Source: Frankia sp. AgKG'84/4
GTDB lineage: Bacteria; Actinomycetota; Actinomycetes; Frankiales; Frankiaceae
DNA: 43,618 nucleotides
NCBI RefSeq assembly: GCF_023242965.2
Contig: NZ_JALKFU020000004.1
Coordinates: 1-43,618, forward strand
Direction: 5' to 3'
Within the stretch, counting starts at the first letter, position 1. The number at the start of each line of letters is the position of its first letter. The notes under the pieces were generated by a model. The model was not told the origin of the DNA. It saw only the letters and a list, made by a program, of their open reading frames with translations, and did no database searches. Positions 1-8,661 of the stretch are shown here, in pieces. The translations under genes and the position numbers were made by a program.

Positions 1-1062
1 GGTCACGGCCGGCGCCCCGCCGTCGCGGCCCGGCTGAGCAGCCGCGCCGCCCGAACGGGAGGACGGCATCGTGCTCGGGACGGAGTCATGGTGGCCTCCC
101 CCGGTGCCGACGCCGTCATCGGCGATGTCCAGGTCGAGGGTCGTCGCGGTGTAGGTGAGGGTGACCTCGACGCGGGAGGCGTGGGCGTGGCGCAGCGCGT
201 TGGTGAGCGCCTCACCGACGATGCGGTAGGCGGAGACGTCCACCCCGGCGGGCAGCGGGCGGGCGGTGCCACGTGTGTGGATCGTGACGTCCAGGCCGGC
301 GGCGCGCAGCGGTTCGGCGAGTTCGTCGACGCGGGCCAGGCCAGGCTGGGGGCGCAGCGGGTCGGCGTCCTCGGCGCCGGGGCGGACGACGGCGAGCAGG
401 CGGCGCAGTTCGGCCAGCGCGTCGCGGCCGGTGGTCTCGATCGAGCGCAGCGCCTTGCGGGCCTGGTCGGGCCGGGTGTCGAAGACGTCGTCCGCGGCGG
501 CGGCCTGCACGATGATCACCGAGACGCTGTGGGCGACGACATCGTGGATCTCCCGGGCGATGCGGCTGCGTTCCTCAGCGACGGCCCGGCGGGCCTCCCC
601 CTCGATGGCCACCCGGCGGTTACGGGCGATCTCCCCGATCGCCCAGGCGGCGACCGACACGACCATGACGAAGTAGGTGTCCTCGCGGCTCGCGGAGGCG
701 AAGTCGACGGCGCACAGCCCGAGCAGGGCCAGCAGGGCCAGCAGCGACAACGCCGGCGCCCTCGCGGCGGCTAGGGAAATGATCGCGATCAGTGCCGCGA
801 TCGGGATGGCGATCGTGGGCACGAGAAGCTGCAGGACCAGGCCGCCGACCAGCGCGGCAGCGAACACGGCCACGGGTCGGGCGCGTCGCCAGTACAGCGC
901 GACGGCCTGCCCGACGCCGAACGGCAGGCCGAGCAGGATCAGCAGCGGCGCGCGCGTGCGGTCGTGTTCGTCCAACACCACCGCGACCAGGAACAGCCCG
1001 AGCACGACCACGAGCACGACATCCGCCGCCGGCCGCAGCCACCCGCGCCGTCGCCCGCCCAT
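1..1062 (-). CDS. Sensor histidine kinase, NarL/DesK type (3' end outside window)
   Basis: Membrane sensor kinase that would phosphorylate a LuxR-type response regulator. The minus frame is open from an ATG at 1062 to the window edge (354 residues visible). The first ~130 residues form hydrophobic membrane segments with short Arg-rich links. A HisKA_3 dimerisation box follows (ERSRIAREIHDVVAHS), with the phospho-accepting His at about residue 173. An HATPase N-box (ALTNALRHAHAS) and the first Gly box (DDGVGTGG) come next. After this box the chain runs into a Gly/Ser/Pro-rich stretch instead of the usual second Gly box, so either a linker is inserted or the missing end carries it. No response regulator lies upstream; it is probably beyond the window edge. 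Confidence 0.85.
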   Translation of the reverse strand, partial: MGGRRRGWLRPAADVVLVVVLGLFLVAVVLDEHDRTRAPLLILLGLPFGVGQAVALYWRRARPVAVFAAALVGGLVLQLLVPTIAIPIAALIAIISLAAARAPALSLLALLALLGLCAVDFASASREDTYFVMVVSVAAWAIGEIARNRRVAIEGEARRAVAEERSRIAREIHDVVAHSVSVIIVQAAAADDVFDTRPDQARKALRSIETTGRDALAELRRLLAVVRPGAEDADPLRPQPGLARVDELAEPLRAAGLDVTIHTRGTARPLPAGVDVSAYRIVGEALTNALRHAHASRVEVTLTYTATTLDLDIADDGVGTGGGHHDSVPSTMPSSRSGGAAAQPGRDGGAPAVT

Positions 1063-1140
1063 CCCCCGATCATGCACGTCGCCGGCGCTCCGCCACCGAC
1101 AGGGCGGGCGAGCTGGAGATTCCCTGGACCGAATGAGCCG

Positions 1141-1440
1141 TCAGCCCCCGGGCAGGCCGTCGTCGTGGCGGCGGCGGGCGGCCAGCAGGTCGTCGAGGTT
1201 GTCCCGGGCCCAGCTTCGAGCCGCCTCGACGAGGTTCAGCAGCGTCCGGCCGAGGGCGGTCGGCTCGTACTCCACGTGCGGCGGGTTCTCGTCGAACACG
1301 TTCCGGTTCACCAGGCCGTCGCGTTCCATCGCGCGAAGGGTGTCGGTGAGAACCTTCGCGCTCACCGCGTCGAGGATCTGCCGGAGTTCGGTGAACCACG
1401 TTGCGGTAACCGGCCTACTCTCTCCTACTTTGACAGCCAT
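1141..1440 (-). pseudogene. HxlR-family regulator, N-terminally truncated
   Basis: The 99-residue product carries the second half of an HxlR winged-helix regulator: FTELRQILDAVSAKVLTDTL (helix-turn-helix), the wing (NPPHVEYEPTALGRTL) and the C-terminal dimer helix. The usual first ~35 residues, with the sensor Cys and the WTxLIL helix, are missing; compare the complete HxlR at 18547-18990. Its only nearby start (1440) overlaps the start codon of the divergent oxidoreductase, leaving no room for a promoter. I read it as the product of a deletion that removed the intergenic region and both gene heads. A short functional variant is possible but unlikely. Confidence 0.65.
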
Positions 1441-1969
1441 GACAGCAGCACAGCGAACGCAGCACCTCCGGGCAGCCCTGCGACCAGGGACGCCGGCACG
1501 GGTCGCCGTTCTCGGCGCCGGCGGCCGCGCGGGGCGGGCCGTCAGCGCGGAGTTCGTCGCCCGGGGGCACCGGGTCCTCGGCGCCGTCCGCGACGCGAGG
1601 CGACACCGGTCACTGGGAGATCTCGGTGTCGAGGTGGCCGAGGCGGACGCTCTCGTCGCGAACGACCTCGTCGACGTTCTGCGGGACGCCGACGTCATCG
1701 TGGTCGCCGTGACCCCGTTCTCGGCACCGCCCGCCACGTTCGACGGCTTCGACGAGGGCTTCTACGAGCGCGTCATCACCAGCGTGGCCGGTGCCGCCCG
1801 AACATCGCCGGTCACCAGGCTGATCACGATCGGCCTGTCCGCCAACCTGGCCCTGACCGACGGACGCAGAGTGATGGACGACCCCGACGTCTTTCCGCCG
1901 GGTCTGCTGCCGTTCGCCCGCGCACACGCCCGTGAGCGTCCCTCGGACTCACCGGGTATCTACACGTGA
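1439..1969 (+). pseudogene. NAD(P)-binding oxidoreductase, probably C-terminally truncated
   Basis: The 177-residue product begins with a Rossmann fold of the NAD(P)H-binding/YwnB-like family: VAVLGAGGRAGRAV (residues ~22-35), then VTPFSAPP and the RLITIGLSANL strand. These proteins usually run to about 210 residues and are often divergent from an HxlR regulator, as here. The expected substrate-domain end is replaced after LPFARAHA by an unrelated short tail ending at 1969. The start codon overlaps that of the HxlR fragment. Both genes of the pair therefore look damaged. It may still be expressed, so pseudogene status is inferred from length. Confidence 0.55.
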
Positions 1970-1996
1970 GGTATACACGCAGATTATAGTGACCTT

Positions 1997-2521
1997 GTGA
2001 GTATCCCTCTGACCCTGCTGGGTCTGCTGGAACGCGAGGCGAGCCACGGCTACGACCTCAAACGGGAGTACGACGCCCTGTTCGGGCGCGGCAGGCCGCT
2101 GCCGTACGGCCAGGTGTACTCGACGCTCGCCCGGCTGGCCCGGGACGGAAAGATCATCGCTGGTGAGGCCGAACCCGGTTCCGGGCCGGAGCGCCGCCGC
2201 TACGTCATCACCGAGACCGGCGCGACCGAGTTCGAACAGTGGCTCACCGAGGCGGTGCCGCCCGAGCCGCACCTGCAGACGACGCTGTTCACCAAGGTCG
2301 TGCTGGCCCTGATGCTCGGCCGGGACGCGCACGCCTACCTCGACACCCAGCGCCTGGCCCACCTGCGGCGCATGCGCGAACTCACCGACCTACGCCGCGG
2401 CGGGGAGATCGTCGACGTCCTGCTCGCCGACCACGGGCTGTTCCACCTGGAAGCGGACCTGCGCTGGATCGAGGCGACGTCCGGACGCCTGGACCAGCTC
2501 GCCGCGAAGGTGCGCGCGTGA
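1997..2521 (+). CDS. PadR-family transcriptional regulator
   Basis: A 174-residue repressor-type winged-helix protein. The N-terminal PadR domain is clear (LLGLLEREASHGYDLKREYD, then YGQVYSTLARLARDGKI and the wing around RRYVIT). A Vir_C_2-like helical dimerisation domain follows. The GTG at 1997 starts exactly at the conserved MSIPLTLLGLL. Its stop overlaps the GTG of the ABC ATPase (GTGA), so the two are translationally coupled and it most likely controls its own export operon, as PadR proteins next to ABC exporters commonly do. The AT-rich upstream stretch (1958-1995) contains short inverted GTATAC-type motifs but no long operator that I can define. Confidence 0.9.
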   Translation: MSIPLTLLGLLEREASHGYDLKREYDALFGRGRPLPYGQVYSTLARLARDGKIIAGEAEPGSGPERRRYVITETGATEFEQWLTEAVPPEPHLQTTLFTKVVLALMLGRDAHAYLDTQRLAHLRRMRELTDLRRGGEIVDVLLADHGLFHLEADLRWIEATSGRLDQLAAKVRA

Positions 2522-3204
2522 GCGCCCTGATCGAGGCCCGCGACGTCACGTTGGCCTTCGGCGGAACCCCGGCGCTGCGCGGCGTGTCCCTCGCCGTCGA
2601 CGCCGGCGACATCATCGCGATCATGGGGCCGAGCGGGTCCGGCAAGTCGACGCTGCTGCACTGCCTGGGCGGCATCCTCGTGCCCGACGCGGGCGAGGTG
2701 TGGCTCGACGGCCGGCGCGTCGACACCCTCGACGAGCAGCGTCGCAGCGCGCTGCGGCGCGACGTGTTCGGCTTCGTCTTCCAGTTCGGCCAGCTCGTCC
2801 CGGAGCTGACCGCCGAGGAGAACGTCGCCCTGCCGCTGCTGCTGGGCGGCACCCGCCGGGCGGCGGCGCTCGCCGAGTCGCGGTCGTGGTTCGCCCGCCT
2901 CGGCCTCGACGGTCTGCAGCGACGGCGATCAGGTGAGCTCTCGGGCGGTCAGGCGCAGCGGGTCGCGCTCGCCCGCGGCCTGGTGGCCCGGCCCAGGGTG
3001 CTCTTCGCCGACGAGCCGACCGGCGCGCTCGACTCGCTGACCGGCGAGCAGGTCATGAACCTCCTCGTCGACGCGGCCCGCGCCGAGGGCACCACCGTCA
3101 TCCTCGTCACCCACGAACCGCGGGTCGCCGCCTACGCCGACCGACAGGTGATCGTCCGGGACGGCCGCAGCAGTGCGCTCACCGTCGAACGGGTCGGATC
3201 GTGA
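2518..3204 (+). CDS. ABC transporter ATP-binding protein (MacB/LolD type)
   Basis: A 228-residue ATPase that would power the FtsX-like permease encoded next. Walker A GPSGSGKST is at residues 37-45, the Q-loop at FVFQFGQL, the ABC signature at LSGGQAQRVALARG, Walker B with catalytic Glu at VLFADEPTGALDS, and the H-loop at LVTHEP. The ADEPTGALDS box is characteristic of the MacB/LolD/BceA branch, which moves lipids, peptides or drugs. Start chosen at the GTG overlapping the padR stop. Its own stop overlaps the permease start in the same GTGA arrangement, giving a tight three-gene operon. Confidence 0.93.
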   Translation: MSALIEARDVTLAFGGTPALRGVSLAVDAGDIIAIMGPSGSGKSTLLHCLGGILVPDAGEVWLDGRRVDTLDEQRRSALRRDVFGFVFQFGQLVPELTAEENVALPLLLGGTRRAAALAESRSWFARLGLDGLQRRRSGELSGGQAQRVALARGLVARPRVLFADEPTGALDSLTGEQVMNLLVDAARAEGTTVILVTHEPRVAAYADRQVIVRDGRSSALTVERVGS

Positions 3205-5420
3205 TCGCGCTCGCGCTGCGCCTCGCGGTCAGCGGCGGGCGGGCCGCCGTCGGGCGCCTCGTCCTCATCGCCGCCGCCGTCGCCCTCGGGGTGGCGCTGC
3301 TGCTGTCCACGCTGGCCAGCACGAACGCCGTCGGCCACCAGGACGACCGGCAGCTGTGGCTGGCCAGCGGCTCGGCCAGCCGGACGCAGACCGCCGCCGT
3401 CGATCCGCTGTGGTGGTGGGCGCATACCGACTACTACGACGGCAGCGCCATCGCCGAGGTGGACGTCGCCGCCACCGGTCGCACCTCCCCCGTCCCGCCG
3501 GGCCTGACCCGGCTACCGGCCGCCGGGGAGTACTACGCCTCGCCGGCGCTGGCCACACTGCTGCGGGCCACCCCCGCCGACCAGCTCGGCGACCGCTTCC
3601 CCGGCCGCCTCGCCGGCATGATCGGCGAGGGCGCGCTGGCGTCGCCGGGCACCCTCGTCGCGGTCATCGGCCGGACTCCGGACGAGGTCAAGCGCCGCCC
3701 CGACGCGCGCACGATCACCACCATCGCCGACGTGATGCCGCCGGTGTGCGGCGACGACTGCCTGGTCACCGGCATCCGCGGCGACGGGCTGACGCTGATG
3801 TTCTCGGTGGTCGCCGCCGCGCTGGTCTTCCCCGTGCTGATGTTCATCGGGACGGCGACGCGGCTGTCCGCCGCCACCCGCGAGCAGCGCTACGCCGCGA
3901 TGCGCCTGGTAGGCGCCACGCCGCGGCAGATCGCGACGATCTCGACGGTGGAGTCCACGGTGGCGGCCGGCGCCGGCGTGGTCGTCGGGTTCGGCGTGTT
4001 CGGCGCGTTGCGCCCGCTGGTCGCGACCATCCCGTTCACCGGCGCACGGTTCTTCACCGCGGATCTCACCCTGTCGGCCGGCCAGGTGATCGCCGTCGTC
4101 CTGGGCGTCCCGGTCGCGGCGGCGCTGGCCGCCCGGGTCGCGCTGCGCCGCGTCATCATCTCCCCGCTGGGGATCACCCGCCGCGCCACGCCCCATCCGC
4201 CGCGGGCCTGGCGGCTGGTCGTGCTCGCCGCCGGGCTCGGTGAGCTCGCGTTCTTCCTCGGCCGCCGGCCGCAGACCTCGAACGGGCAGGCCGCGGCCTA
4301 CCTCCCCGGGTTCCTGCTCGTCATGATCGGCCTGGTGATCGCGGGGCCGTGGCTGACGATGACGGCCGCCCGCGCGAGCGCCCACCGGGCCCGGCGGCCG
4401 GCGACACTGATCGCCGCGCGCCGCCTCGCGGACGATCCGCAAGCCGGCTTCCGCGCGGTCAGCGGACTGGTCCTCGCCCTGTTCGTGGCCACGGCGACGG
4501 TCAGCGTCATCGGCACCATCAACGCCCGGCGCGCCACCCTCGGCGGCGACGCGCGGACCAGGACCGTCGTGCAGGACGGCGAGCTGGACGGTGCGCCGCT
4601 GACCAGCGCCAACCCCGACAGCCTCCTCGCCCGGCTGCACGCCGTCCCCGGCGTCGGCGGCTTCGCGACGATCCGCGCGGACCTACACCGGATCGGGACG
4701 GCGCGACCGCAGGTGCGTCCGGACGGCCTGGTGCTGTGCGCGGAGGTCGCCAGGACCGCGATGGTCGGGCGGTGCGCGCCAGGGGCGGCCGTCGCCGCCG
4801 TGCCGCTGGACGCCTTCCTCAACCTCACCTCCTCGCCAGCCCAGGAGTGGCCCACCGCCCCGATCAGCGCGACCGAGCTCACGAGGCTGCCCGTGCAGAT
4901 GCTCTACGTCGCCACGGACGGGTCGACCGCGGCTTTGGAGCGGACCCGGACACTGCTCACCGGCGCCTACCCGGGCAACGAGGCCCGGACGGTCGGCGAC
5001 TGGGCCGCCGACCAGCAGCGCGTTCTGGCCGGCTGGCGGCAGCTGGCGAACGTCGTGCTGGCGACGACCCTGCCGATCGCCGGCTGCGGTCTCGCCGTCA
5101 GCGTCGTCACCGGTCTGTCCGACCGGCGCCGCCCGTTCGCGATGCTGCGACTCGCCGGCGCCCCGCTCCCCATGCTGCGGCGCACGATCGCGATCGAGAG
5201 CGCCCTGCCGCTGCTGGCCGCGGCCCTGCTCGCGATCGGCGCGGGCTTCGCCGCGTCGGCGATGTTCCTTCGCTCGCAGCTCGACTACGGACTCGTCCGT
5301 CCAGGCGCCAGCTACTTCGTGCTCGCCGCCGGCGGCATGCTGCTCTCCCTCGCCATCATCGCCTCGACCCTGCCGCTGCTCGCCCGGATCACCGGTGCGG
5401 AGTCCGCCCGCAACGGCTGA
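3201..5420 (+). CDS. FtsX-like ABC transporter permease
   Basis: A 739-residue membrane protein with about ten predicted hydrophobic segments: one near the N terminus (LVLIAAAVALGVALLLSTLA), a group from ~200 to ~310, a central set at ~335-440, and three at the C terminus. Two FtsX domains can be made out, the first containing the conserved RLSAATREQRYAAMRLVGAT and the second RRPFAMLRLAGAP, each followed by transmembrane helices. Large extracytoplasmic loops lie after the first and seventh helices, as in single-chain FtsX exporters of Actinobacteria. Co-transcribed with the PadR regulator and ATPase. Substrate unknown; antimicrobial peptide or lipid export is the usual role of this architecture. 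Confidence 0.9.
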   Translation: MIALALRLAVSGGRAAVGRLVLIAAAVALGVALLLSTLASTNAVGHQDDRQLWLASGSASRTQTAAVDPLWWWAHTDYYDGSAIAEVDVAATGRTSPVPPGLTRLPAAGEYYASPALATLLRATPADQLGDRFPGRLAGMIGEGALASPGTLVAVIGRTPDEVKRRPDARTITTIADVMPPVCGDDCLVTGIRGDGLTLMFSVVAAALVFPVLMFIGTATRLSAATREQRYAAMRLVGATPRQIATISTVESTVAAGAGVVVGFGVFGALRPLVATIPFTGARFFTADLTLSAGQVIAVVLGVPVAAALAARVALRRVIISPLGITRRATPHPPRAWRLVVLAAGLGELAFFLGRRPQTSNGQAAAYLPGFLLVMIGLVIAGPWLTMTAARASAHRARRPATLIAARRLADDPQAGFRAVSGLVLALFVATATVSVIGTINARRATLGGDARTRTVVQDGELDGAPLTSANPDSLLARLHAVPGVGGFATIRADLHRIGTARPQVRPDGLVLCAEVARTAMVGRCAPGAAVAAVPLDAFLNLTSSPAQEWPTAPISATELTRLPVQMLYVATDGSTAALERTRTLLTGAYPGNEARTVGDWAADQQRVLAGWRQLANVVLATTLPIAGCGLAVSVVTGLSDRRRPFAMLRLAGAPLPMLRRTIAIESALPLLAAALLAIGAGFAASAMFLRSQLDYGLVRPGASYFVLAAGGMLLSLAIIASTLPLLARITGAESARNG

Positions 5421-5426
5421 GGTGCG

Positions 5427-6089
5427 TCAGGTTCCTTCCCCGGTGGCGTCGAGGAACTGCTGGGTCTCGCGGGCGAGCTGGACGAGGAACCGGTTGCGTT
5501 GGAACGCGGGATCCTCGGTCAGGCCGGGCGGCGGGGTGTTCATGAAGCTGAAGTGGCCCGCTCCCGGCACGACGGTGATCTCGACGGGTGCGGGCGCCTT
5601 CGTCAGGCCGCGGATCTGCTCGACCGGCGTGATCCGGTCGAGTTCCCCCGCGTAGACGAGTGTCGGCACCGTCACGGCGTCCAACGCGCCGGGGGCGGCG
5701 AACCAGCCGACGGCCGGCGTGTAGAGCGCGAGGCGGGACACCCGCGGTTCGCGGGGCACGACCATCGGCGTCCCGTCGCTTGACCACGGGGTCGCCCCGG
5801 CCAGGCAGAGGGCCGCCCATCCCCCGACCGAATGGCCGACGACGGCGACCGGCAGCTCCGGCGCGCCGTGCTCCCGCAGCGCCGCGACCAGGCCGAGCGG
5901 GCGCGCGAGCAGCTGCGCCGCGGTGGCCTCGGCGGGGATGATCTGCTCAAAGTATGGCGCGATGACCTGGGCGCCGTGGGCCGCCAGGTATTTCAGCAGC
6001 GGACGATGACGCTCCGGATCGCCGCCCGCGCCGGCGGCGAACAACACCACCCGTCTGGCCTTCGCCGCCCCGAGCGTGAGAGCGTCCAT
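5427..6089 (-). CDS. Alpha/beta hydrolase family protein
   Basis: A 220-residue cytosolic hydrolase. The nucleophile elbow is VVGHSVGG (Ser ~87), the acidic residue probably lies in AGELDRITP and the catalytic His in PGAGHFSF. These are the hallmarks of the dienelactone hydrolase/carboxylesterase fold, with no obvious lid. The ATG at 6089 is preceded by a strong AGGAGG ribosome site; the open frame extends further upstream without coding character. It converges on the ABC permease with only 6 bp between stops. Substrate not predictable. Confidence 0.82.
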   Translation of the reverse strand: MDALTLGAAKARRVVLFAAGAGGDPERHRPLLKYLAAHGAQVIAPYFEQIIPAEATAAQLLARPLGLVAALREHGAPELPVAVVGHSVGGWAALCLAGATPWSSDGTPMVVPREPRVSRLALYTPAVGWFAAPGALDAVTVPTLVYAGELDRITPVEQIRGLTKAPAPVEITVVPGAGHFSFMNTPPPGLTEDPAFQRNRFLVQLARETQQFLDATGEGT

Positions 6090-6218
6090 CGGTTCCTCCT
6101 CAGGACCTTCGTGCCGCGGATCGACCATGGACGCAACGCCGACGGCGGCCAGGCTACGTGACGCGGCCACGCCGGCACGCCGGCGGCCCCCTCCCCGCGC
6201 GACGGTACGGTCAACCTC

Positions 6219-6626
6219 ATGTCCGACGCTCAGCTCTCCGTGCGCGAGTTCGTCGCCGCGACGGCGAACGTCTACCCGTTCCTCACCGTGGAAGCCGACC
6301 AGTGGCATGAGGTCGGCTATTTCTTCGACCCGGTCGAGAACGTCTATGCCTATTATTCGATAGACCGCAAGGACCCGCGGGAGTACGTCGAGCGATTCGC
6401 AACCGCGGAGGAGCTACTGGCCGCCCGCGGCGCGGACGAAGCGGTCGCGTCCTGGGTCGACTCGTTCGAGCTCTGTGTCGAGTTCGACGAACGATACGTC
6501 TACTACCCCGCGACCCGCGCTCTGCACAGATTCCCGGTCGCCGCCCGCACCACGATGACCGCGGAGGAGGCCCTGGCCAACCTCGAAGGCCGCCCCCTCA
6601 CCTGGCTTCGCGAGCAACTCTCCTGA
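6219..6626 (+). CDS. Hypothetical protein, acidic and aromatic-rich
   Basis: A 135-residue soluble protein that I do not recognise. It is rich in acidic and aromatic residues (WHEVGYFFDP, YAYYSIDRKDP, ELCVEFDERYVYYPA). It has no signal peptide or membrane segment. The size and composition resemble small antitoxin or immunity-type proteins, but nothing specific supports that. GC-rich third codon positions and a sensible ATG start at 6219 argue that it is real. It is divergent from the hydrolase at 5427-6089 with a 129-bp gap that could hold promoters for both. Confidence 0.65.
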   Translation: MSDAQLSVREFVAATANVYPFLTVEADQWHEVGYFFDPVENVYAYYSIDRKDPREYVERFATAEELLAARGADEAVASWVDSFELCVEFDERYVYYPATRALHRFPVAARTTMTAEEALANLEGRPLTWLREQLS

Positions 6627-6642
6627 CCGCCGCGGCGCGACC

Positions 6643-6727
6643 CGGCGACGCCGCCGCCGACGTGCTTGGAGCCGACGGTTACCTCCTCGACACACCTGCC
6701 ACATCGGCTATGTGAGCGGCGCCCTCA
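6643..6727 (+). pseudogene. Flavodoxin-like gene fragment A (middle part)
   Basis: Just after the stop of the preceding gene the sequence encodes DVLGADGYLL-TPA, then IGYVSGALT in a shifted frame. This matches the middle of the intact flavodoxin-like protein at 9996-10457 (SDVLAADGYILGTPANIGYMSGAL). One base is missing at the Asn codon, breaking the frame. There is no head and no tail. It ends about where fragments C, D and F (17.7, 18.4 and 32.2 kb) begin. Confidence 0.6.
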
Positions 6728-6857
6728 CGCACGTACCGAGAGGCGTCGCAGACGCCAGGGAGGGCGGTGTACCGCCCGTCGGGGCAGCCAGTTGCCCGGC
6801 GAACAGCCCCCGGCGAACAGCCCCCGGCGACCTGGCGTGCGGTGTCCACGAGATCTG

Positions 6858-7217
6858 TCAGGAAAGGACTCGCTGGACGGCTTCGAGACTGGTTCCACCG
6901 TCAGCGTTGAACGCGATCTTGGCCGCCGGAACGCGGGTATGAACGAGGTTGACCACGGCCTCGAAGAACTCCAGTAGAGGCTCGGGCTTACGGATGCCGC
7001 CGCCGATGACCACGACGTCCCACGCCTGGCTGACGACTGCCTGCTTGATCTGGTCCGGCGCTGATTCGTCGAGCGGGACGAGGAGTTGCTCAACCAGATA
7101 GCCCGCCACCCGGACTCGTTCGAGACCGTACGCGAGACCGCGATCAACTGCTTCGACATCGATGCCCGGCAGCGCATGTGAGTCAAGACCGACGATCAGG
7201 ACACGAGCGGTAGCCAC
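6858..7217 (-). CDS. Conserved hypothetical protein with Rossmann-like start
   Basis: A 119-residue cytosolic protein. The N terminus ATARVLIVGLDS is a beta-strand-plus-glycine turn like a nucleotide-binding fold; further on come WDVVVIGGGIRKPEPLLEFF and IAFNADGGTSLEAVQRVL. I cannot assign a function; a small response-regulator-like or NAD-binding fold is possible. A GTG at 7217 is the best start because coding character begins there, although the frame stays open for another 570 bases antisense to the glycosylase remnant. The start lies only 15 bp from the broken 5' end of that remnant. Confidence 0.6.
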   Translation of the reverse strand: MATARVLIVGLDSHALPGIDVEAVDRGLAYGLERVRVAGYLVEQLLVPLDESAPDQIKQAVVSQAWDVVVIGGGIRKPEPLLEFFEAVVNLVHTRVPAAKIAFNADGGTSLEAVQRVLS

Positions 7218-7232
7218 ATCGGCAGCCTCTAG

Positions 7233-7724
7233 GACCAGCAGATCCCCTTGGAACGGGCGTTCGCCGCGCCGTATGAGTTGGCCGCCCGGCTCGGCCGTGC
7301 GCTCGACGTGAACGAGCTGGCCGAGTTCGATCCGGATGAGCTGGCTGCGGTGTTCTCGCGCCCGCCAGCGCTGCACCGGTTCCCGGGTTCGATGGCCAAG
7401 CGGGTGCAGTCGCTGTGCCGATTGATCCTGGAGTCCTACGACGGTGAGGCGGCGGCGGTCTGGACGAGCGCGACGGACGGCCGCGTGCTGCTGAAGCAGG
7501 TCGCGGCACTGCCGGGCTTCGGGGAGCAGAAGGCGAAGATATTTGTCGCGCTGCTGGGTGAGCAGCTCGGGGTGACTCCGCCCGGCTGGCGGGAGGCGTG
7601 CGGGCCGTTCGGCGAGGACGGCAGCTACCGTTCTGTCGCCGACATCACCAGCCCCGAGTCCCGGATCAAGGTCCGCGACTTCAAGAAGGCCATGAAGGCC
7701 GCCGCCAAGGCAGGATCCGCCTGA
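7233..7724 (+). pseudogene. HhH-GPD base-excision DNA glycosylase, 5' truncated
   Basis: The frame encodes DQQIPLERAF at 7233 and continues through the helix-hairpin-helix region (LPGFGEQKAKIFVALLGEQL) to a natural-looking C terminus, PESRIKVRDFKKAMKAAAK. Proteins of this HhH-GPD family normally carry about 30 more residues before DQQIPLERAF. Here a TAG at 7230-7232 lies directly upstream, and the sequence then becomes the start region of the divergent gene. Translation could restart at the TTG at 7248 (158 residues), but the first helices of the fold would be missing. Most likely a deletion or recombination remnant. Confidence 0.7.
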
Positions 7725-7813
7725 GTTGGCGGCGTTGCCCGGCACGCCGGTCGGGTAGTCGGAGTCCAGGAACGTCGGCTCCGCCATGAGCGGTGGTCGA
7801 TCTCATCGACCGC

Positions 7814-8491
7814 TTACGCCAGGATTCGATGGATGGCCAGCAGGTCTGATGCCTCATAGTCGATGCGTGTCTGCTGTGGCCGTTCTCTGCCTTTCCGGTT
7901 CAACCAGGCGACGGGAATGCCGAGTGATGTCGCTCCGGCTACGTCGCAACTCAGGGAGTCCCCAATATGAAGAACTTGATCGGGTTGTAGTCCCAGCCGG
8001 CCGAGCGCGAGCCTGAAGGGCTCCGGCCGGGGCTTGTACGCGCGGGCATCCTCGCTTGTCACGACCAGATCGACCCCGATGCCATGATGGCTGATCGCCG
8101 CCTCAATATCGGCGCGGTCGATGTCCGACACGATACAGACCGGCTGTGTGATCTCGCTCAGGAATGCCGTGGCCTCCTGGAACAGGGTCGGCTGCCGCCA
8201 GTATGCGAACATCTGCTCACTCAGTGCCTCCTCGTCGGCCACCGACCCGAAGTGCTGGATCGTTTCTCGAAGCGACTGCCGCTCCAGGGCCCGCTGGGTG
8301 GCGAAGGAAGGCCCCACGGACACCGTGCACAAACGCGAGAAAAGATCTGACCAGTACAAGCCAACCGTATGCGGATCGACCTGCTGGCTGGAAGTGTCAC
8401 TGATCTCGACGCATATCTGTCGGATCTGCTGGTCGTCCTCCTCGACGACTGTCCCGTAGAAATCAAGTAGTACTGCCTGTGGCCGGCTCAT
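7814..8491 (-). CDS. HAD-family hydrolase
   Basis: A 225-residue phosphatase-type enzyme of the haloacid dehalogenase superfamily. Motif I is LLDFYGTVVEED; the nucleophile Asp and the second residue, usually Asp, appear as D-x-Y, the pattern of the dehalogenase/HAD-IA phosphatase branch. Motif II is CIVSDID, motif III the Lys of AYKPRPEPF, motif IV HIGDSLSCDVAGA. A cap domain lies between motifs I and II. The ATG at 8491 is preferred over the TTG two codons upstream. Substrate unknown; many relatives act on small sugar or nucleotide phosphates. Confidence 0.87.
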   Translation of the reverse strand: MSRPQAVLLDFYGTVVEEDDQQIRQICVEISDTSSQQVDPHTVGLYWSDLFSRLCTVSVGPSFATQRALERQSLRETIQHFGSVADEEALSEQMFAYWRQPTLFQEATAFLSEITQPVCIVSDIDRADIEAAISHHGIGVDLVVTSEDARAYKPRPEPFRLALGRLGLQPDQVLHIGDSLSCDVAGATSLGIPVAWLNRKGRERPQQTRIDYEASDLLAIHRILA

Positions 8492-8633
8492 GCGCAAGCG
8501 CCCAGTCTCACTCCGTGATCGTACCGCCGGTGGAACCGCTCATGGCGTCCCTCCGCCCTCGTGGGCCGCCCGGCCATCGCCCGGCGCCGGACCGGTGGCC
8601 TTCGTGGGCGCCCTGCCGCCCGATGCTCGCGCG

Positions 8634-8661
8634 TGTAAGTAGACGTGTGACACTGTAAGTT
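8634..8661 (+). promoter_or_regulatory. Candidate control site of the toxin-antitoxin pair
   Basis: Immediately before the GTG at 8662 the heptamer TGTAAGT occurs twice (8635 and 8654), 19 bp apart. The spacing of about two helical turns and the position over the expected promoter suit binding by the ribbon-helix-helix antitoxin. Weak evidence, from repeat pattern and position only. Confidence 0.35.

Noticed and set aside
88-774. Long plus-strand open frame
   Set aside because: It is the antisense of the histidine kinase, whose minus frame carries clear HisKA_3 and ATPase motifs; the plus frame is repetitive Ala/Gly/Val without domains.
3513-4640. Long minus-strand frame opposite the ABC permease
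   Set aside because: Arg/Asp/Gly-rich antisense frame typical of GC-rich genes; the plus strand encodes a membrane protein with conserved FtsX motifs.
7725-7787. Start of a minus-strand protein (MAEPTFLDSDYPTGVPGNAA)
   Set aside because: The first 20 residues look protein-like, but the frame continues as antisense of the glycosylase remnant. No family could be named.
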